64,000 bases of DNA from Frischella perrara (GTDB lineage Bacteria; Pseudomonadota; Gammaproteobacteria; Enterobacterales; Orbaceae), in contig NZ_CP009056.1 in the NCBI RefSeq assembly GCF_000807275.1, forward strand, positions 2,628,352 through 2,692,351. Reading direction: 5' to 3'. Both the position numbers and the translations under genes were made by a program. Below the pieces are notes generated by a model that was given only the letters and a program-made list of their open reading frames with translations, was not told the DNA's origin and ran no database searches. Shown here in pieces: positions 60,669-64,000 of this stretch. Numbering within the stretch: the first letter of the stretch is position 1; each line of letters opens with the position of its first letter.

Positions 60669-60688
60669 AAACCGGCTTAAGCCGGTTT
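60669..60688 (-). terminator. Intrinsic terminator/attenuator between upp and uraA
   Basis: A perfect palindrome AAACCGGC-TTAA-GCCGGTTT followed on the minus strand by a further run of T's. It is only 14 nt past the upp stop and 38 nt before uraA. Most upp transcripts should end here, with readthrough or a separate start supplying uraA. Confidence 0.9.
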
Positions 60689-60701
60689 AAATGTTTAAAA
60701 G

Positions 60702-61328
60702 TTATTTGGTACCGAAAATCTTATCTCCGGCATCACCAAGACCAGGAAGAATATATCCTTGCTCATTAAGTCTTTCATCAATTGAGGCAGTATATAGCTC
60801 AACATCAGGATGCGCTTGTTCAAGTGCTTTGATTCCTTCAGGTGCAGCAACTAAAACTAATACTTTTATATTTTTACAACCTGCTTGTTTTAATAAATCA
60901 ATGGTTGCGACCATTGATCCACCTGTGGCTAACATTGGATCTACTACTAATGCCATACGATCTTCAATATCAGAGGTTAATTTTTGAAAATAAGCGACTG
61001 GTTCAAGCGTTTCTTCATTACGGTAGAATCCAACTACACTAATTCTAGCACTTGGGATATGTTCAAGCACACCATCCATCATACCAAGACCAGCTCGTAA
61101 AATTGGCACCACAGTAATTTTTTTTCCTTTAATTCGTTCTACTTCAATTGGTCCGCACCAACCTTGAATTGTAACTTTTTCAGTTGGCAGATTAGCGGTT
61201 GCTTCATAAGTTAATAAACTTCCAACTTCACTGGCTAGGGCTCTAAAATCTTTAGTAGAAATATCATGCTCACGCATTAGTCCAATTTTATGGCGGACAA
61301 GGGGATGTTTGACTTCAACAATTTTCAT
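60702..61328 (-). CDS. upp: Uracil phosphoribosyltransferase
   Basis: Salvages uracil to UMP with PRPP. 208 residues as in E. coli. PRPP-binding motif [17 protein letters not shown]-terminal [17 protein letters not shown]-terminal uracil-binding end [17 protein letters not shown]. First gene of the upp-uraA-hda group. Confidence 0.98.
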   Translation of the reverse strand: MKIVEVKHPLVRHKIGLMREHDISTKDFRALASEVGSLLTYEATANLPTEKVTIQGWCGPIEVERIKGKKITVVPILRAGLGMMDGVLEHIPSARISVVGFYRNEETLEPVAYFQKLTSDIEDRMALVVDPMLATGGSMVATIDLLKQAGCKNIKVLVLVAAPEGIKALEQAHPDVELYTASIDERLNEQGYILPGLGDAGDKIFGTK

Positions 61329-61480
61329 GGAATAACCTCAGTGTATTAAATCTATTAATCATTTAAATTTAAATGACCACTGGCGGCAGATTGTAACATG
61401 GATAATTTAATAAATAAAAATCAATTTATCTGCCCTATATAACTAACTATGTGGTTTAGTTAACAATTTATGATAAGTTA

Positions 61481-62104
61481 TTAATACGTTGACGCTTGAA
61501 TAATTAATAATTTCCGCTCGGCATTAAGCTGCGGAACATTTAAATTAATGCATGTTTTTAATTTAAAAGGAGCGTGAAGCTTCGCTATTTCATCTTCTGA
61601 AGACTGGCTTTTTAATGCATAAAATAAGCCAGTTTCATTCGGTAAATGTTGACACCATTGAAGCATATCATTTAGTGAAGCAAAAGCACGACTTATTACG
61701 CCATCAAATTGTTTATGATTGTACATTTCAATTCGGCTTTGTACAGGATTGATATTATTAAGATTCAATTCAAATTGTACTTGTTTTAAAAAACGAACTC
61801 GTTTTCCTAAACTATCAACTAAATCAAATTGCTTATCAGGATTAATGATAGCAAGAGGTATACCGGGTAACCCCGGTCCAGTACCTACATCAATAAATTG
61901 TTGACCTTCTAAATAAGGCGAAACGACAATACTATCTAAAATATGTTTAACTAACATTTCATTAGGATCACGCACAGAAGTTAAGTTATACGCTTTATTC
62001 CATTTATCAAGTAAAGTGACATAATGGATCAGTTTATCGATCTGTGCGTCATTAATTGATAATGTTGTTTGTTTGATAAGCTTATTAAGCTGATTTTTTA
62101 ACAT
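61481..62104 (-). CDS. rsmG: 16S rRNA (guanine527-N7)-methyltransferase
   Basis: Methylates G527 of 16S rRNA using S-adenosylmethionine. 207 residues. SAM-binding motif [16 protein letters not shown], then [15 protein letters not shown] and the catalytic-region [10 protein letters not shown]. It begins 3 nt after the stop of mnmG, the ancient gidA-gidB pairing. Confidence 0.97.
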   Translation of the reverse strand: MLKNQLNKLIKQTTLSINDAQIDKLIHYVTLLDKWNKAYNLTSVRDPNEMLVKHILDSIVVSPYLEGQQFIDVGTGPGLPGIPLAIINPDKQFDLVDSLGKRVRFLKQVQFELNLNNINPVQSRIEMYNHKQFDGVISRAFASLNDMLQWCQHLPNETGLFYALKSQSSEDEIAKLHAPFKLKTCINLNVPQLNAERKLLIIQASTY

Positions 62105-62107
62105 ATC

Positions 62108-64000
62108 TTACTGCGCCTTTTTACTAATATAATTTTTTTTCTTTAAATAAACTAATAACATTGATATTGCTGCCGGTGTAATTCCTGAAATTCGGCTAGC
62201 TTGACCTATCGAAACAGGTTTATGTTGTTTAAGCTTCGCGATAACTTCATTAGATAAACCCGAAATATCAGCATAATCAATTTCTTCAGGAATTAACGTT
62301 TCTTCATTGCGTTTTTGTCGTTTAATTTCCTCAATTTGCAATTTAATGTAACCATCATATTTAACTTGAATCTCAACTTGTTCAGCCGCCGATCCATCTG
62401 GCAGGCCTGGAGCAAATAGCGATAATGATTTTAATGTCTTGTAGGTCATTTCAGGGCGTTTTAGTAACTCTTCACCATTCGCTTCTTTCGTTAAATTAGC
62501 ATTTAACACCGCATTGACTTCATCAATAGTATCAATATATGGGTGAACCCAGATATCACGTAATCGAGCACGTTCTTGTTCTATCGCTTCAAGTTTTTCA
62601 TTAAAATGTTGCCAGCGATAATCATCAACTAAACCTAAATTACGACCAATTTCAGTTAAGCGTATATCAGCATTATCTTCACGTAACATTAAGCGATATT
62701 CAGCTCGTGAAGTGAACATACGATACGGTTCATTAGTTCCTAAAGTACAAAGATCATCAACTAAAACACCTAAATAGGCTTGATCACGTGTTGGGTACCA
62801 TTGTTCCTGATCATAAACGGATCTTGCTGCATTTAAACCGGCCAATAATCCTTGCGCAGCTGCTTCCTCGTAACCCGTTGTACCATTGATCTGTCCTGCT
62901 AAAAATAAACCATTTATAACTTTACTTTCAAGCGTTGGTTTCAGATCTCTTGGATCAAAATAATCATATTCGATCGCATAACCAGGTCTTACGATGTTGG
63001 CATTCTCTAATCCTTTCATGCTACGTACAAATTCGAGCTGTGTATCAAACGGCAAACTGGTAGAGATCCCATTAGGATAAATTTCATTACTATTTAATCC
63101 TTCAGGTTCTAAATAGATCTGATGAGAATCACGATCAGCAAATCGCATGATCTTATCTTCAATTGATGGACAATATCTTGGACCAATTCCTTCTATTACC
63201 CCTGTATACATTGGGCTACGATCCAAACTATTTCGAATGATCTCATGTGTCTTTTCATTTGTTGAAGTTATGTAACATGGGATCTGTTTTGGATGTTCAT
63301 TAGGATCGCCTAAAAATGAAAATACCGGTACTGGATCATCGCCGGCTTGAATACCTAACTGTGAAAAATCAATGGTACGTGCATCGATCCTTGGTGGAGT
63401 TCCAGTTTTTAAACGACCAATGCGGAAAGGGTACTGGTGTAGTGATTTTGATAAACTGATCGAAGCAGGATCCCCTGTGCGTCCACCACTGTAATTATTA
63501 AGCCCAATATGGATCTTACCCGCTAAAAATGTACCCGCTGTTAAAACAACGGCTTTAGCGCGAAATTTAACGCCCATTTGCGTTACAACACCAGTAATAC
63601 GATCATTTTCAATAATGACATCATCAACAGATTGTTGAAAGATCATTAAGTTTGGCTGATTTTCTAAAGCTATACGGATCGCATCACGATATAACGATCG
63701 GTCAGCTTGAGCACGCGTTGCTCTAACCGCGGGTCCTTTACTGGCGTTTAAGATCCTAAATTGGATCCCTGCGAGATCTGTTGCATGTGCCATTAATCCA
63801 CCTAAGGCATCGATCTCTTTAACTAAATGACCTTTACCAATACCACCAATAGCTGGATTGCAAGACATTTGTCCTAATGTATTGATATTATGGGTTAAAA
63901 GTAATGTTTTTCTACCCATTCTTGCTGCTGCCATAGCAGCTTCAGTACCAGCATGACCACCACCAATAATGATCACATCAAAAAGATCGGGGTAAAACAT
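62108..64000 (-). CDS. mnmG: tRNA uridine-5-carboxymethylaminomethyl modification enzyme MnmG
   Basis: An FAD enzyme that with MnmE installs the cmnm5 group on wobble uridine 34. The 630-residue gene is complete, its ATG being the last three bases of the window. N-terminal dinucleotide-binding motif [41 protein letters not shown]; the catalytic-cysteine region [11 protein letters not shown] and [23 protein letters not shown] (FAD binding). C-terminal helical domain for tRNA binding. Transcribed with rsmG. Confidence 0.98.
   Translation of the reverse strand: MFYPDLFDVIIIGGGHAGTEAAMAAARMGRKTLLLTHNINTLGQMSCNPAIGGIGKGHLVKEIDALGGLMAHATDLAGIQFRILNASKGPAVRATRAQADRSLYRDAIRIALENQPNLMIFQQSVDDVIIENDRITGVVTQMGVKFRAKAVVLTAGTFLAGKIHIGLNNYSGGRTGDPASISLSKSLHQYPFRIGRLKTGTPPRIDARTIDFSQLGIQAGDDPVPVFSFLGDPNEHPKQIPCYITSTNEKTHEIIRNSLDRSPMYTGVIEGIGPRYCPSIEDKIMRFADRDSHQIYLEPEGLNSNEIYPNGISTSLPFDTQLEFVRSMKGLENANIVRPGYAIEYDYFDPRDLKPTLESKVINGLFLAGQINGTTGYEEAAAQGLLAGLNAARSVYDQEQWYPTRDQAYLGVLVDDLCTLGTNEPYRMFTSRAEYRLMLREDNADIRLTEIGRNLGLVDDYRWQHFNEKLEAIEQERARLRDIWVHPYIDTIDEVNAVLNANLTKEANGEELLKRPEMTYKTLKSLSLFAPGLPDGSAAEQVEIQVKYDGYIKLQIEEIKRQKRNEETLIPEEIDYADISGLSNEVIAKLKQHKPVSIGQASRISGITPAAISMLLVYLKKKNYISKKAQ

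Overview
The window is an AT-rich gammaproteobacterial chromosome segment. Gene content and order resemble enteric bacteria (fused trpGD and trpCF, upp-uraA-hda, dnaE-accA, def/dprA divergent, mnmG-rsmG), but the base composition and the compact, host-adapted style suggest a relative such as the Orbaceae (Gilliamella-like insect gut symbionts). That placement is inference; no rRNA or other decisive marker is present. I see no tRNA, CRISPR array, transposase or phage gene.

Left flank (1-8.7 kb): the 5' part of coaD; a bioY biotin transporter gene overlapping a YiiX-like permuted papain-fold hydrolase gene, behind a BirA-type operator; then a complete trp operon (trpE, trpGD, trpCF, trpB, trpA). 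The trp operon has a TrpR-like operator in its promoter, but the leader is too short for an attenuator.

Centre (8.7-40.6 kb): a type VI secretion (T6SS) effector island, all on the minus strand and read from right to left. A complete vgrG and a DUF4123 adaptor gene are followed by a roughly 1430-residue VasX-like, probably pore-forming toxin and a small lipoprotein that is the likely immunity protein. Leftward, the same unit recurs with progressively more of its 5' side missing: DUF4123(truncated)-toxin-immunity; a vgrG 3' fragment-DUF4123-toxin-immunity; two toxin halves each followed by an immunity gene; a toxin tail plus immunity; and a barely recognisable tail plus an immunity homologue that has lost its lipobox cysteine. 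In all there are seven immunity-like genes, three full-length toxins, two long orphan toxin halves and several remnants. Four junctions carry the same perfect or near-perfect hairpin. The toxins share one scaffold but carry one of two alternative hydrophobic cores and different tails, so the array looks like a store of toxin and immunity variants shaped by duplication, truncation and gene conversion. A PAAR spike gene and a membrane protein with a possible ketosynthase-like domain end the island. No T6SS sheath, tube or baseplate genes are present, so the apparatus must be encoded elsewhere.

Right flank (40.6-64 kb): ordinary housekeeping genes: engB; argD with a textbook pair of ARG boxes; dgkA, accA and dnaE; a serine dehydratase gene with its transporter sdaC; proS; def; dprA, tsaC, anmK and a DUF805 gene; a HAD phosphatase; hda (apparently with a non-AUG start); uraA, upp; rsmG and mnmG. 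Several clear bidirectional terminators separate convergent units.
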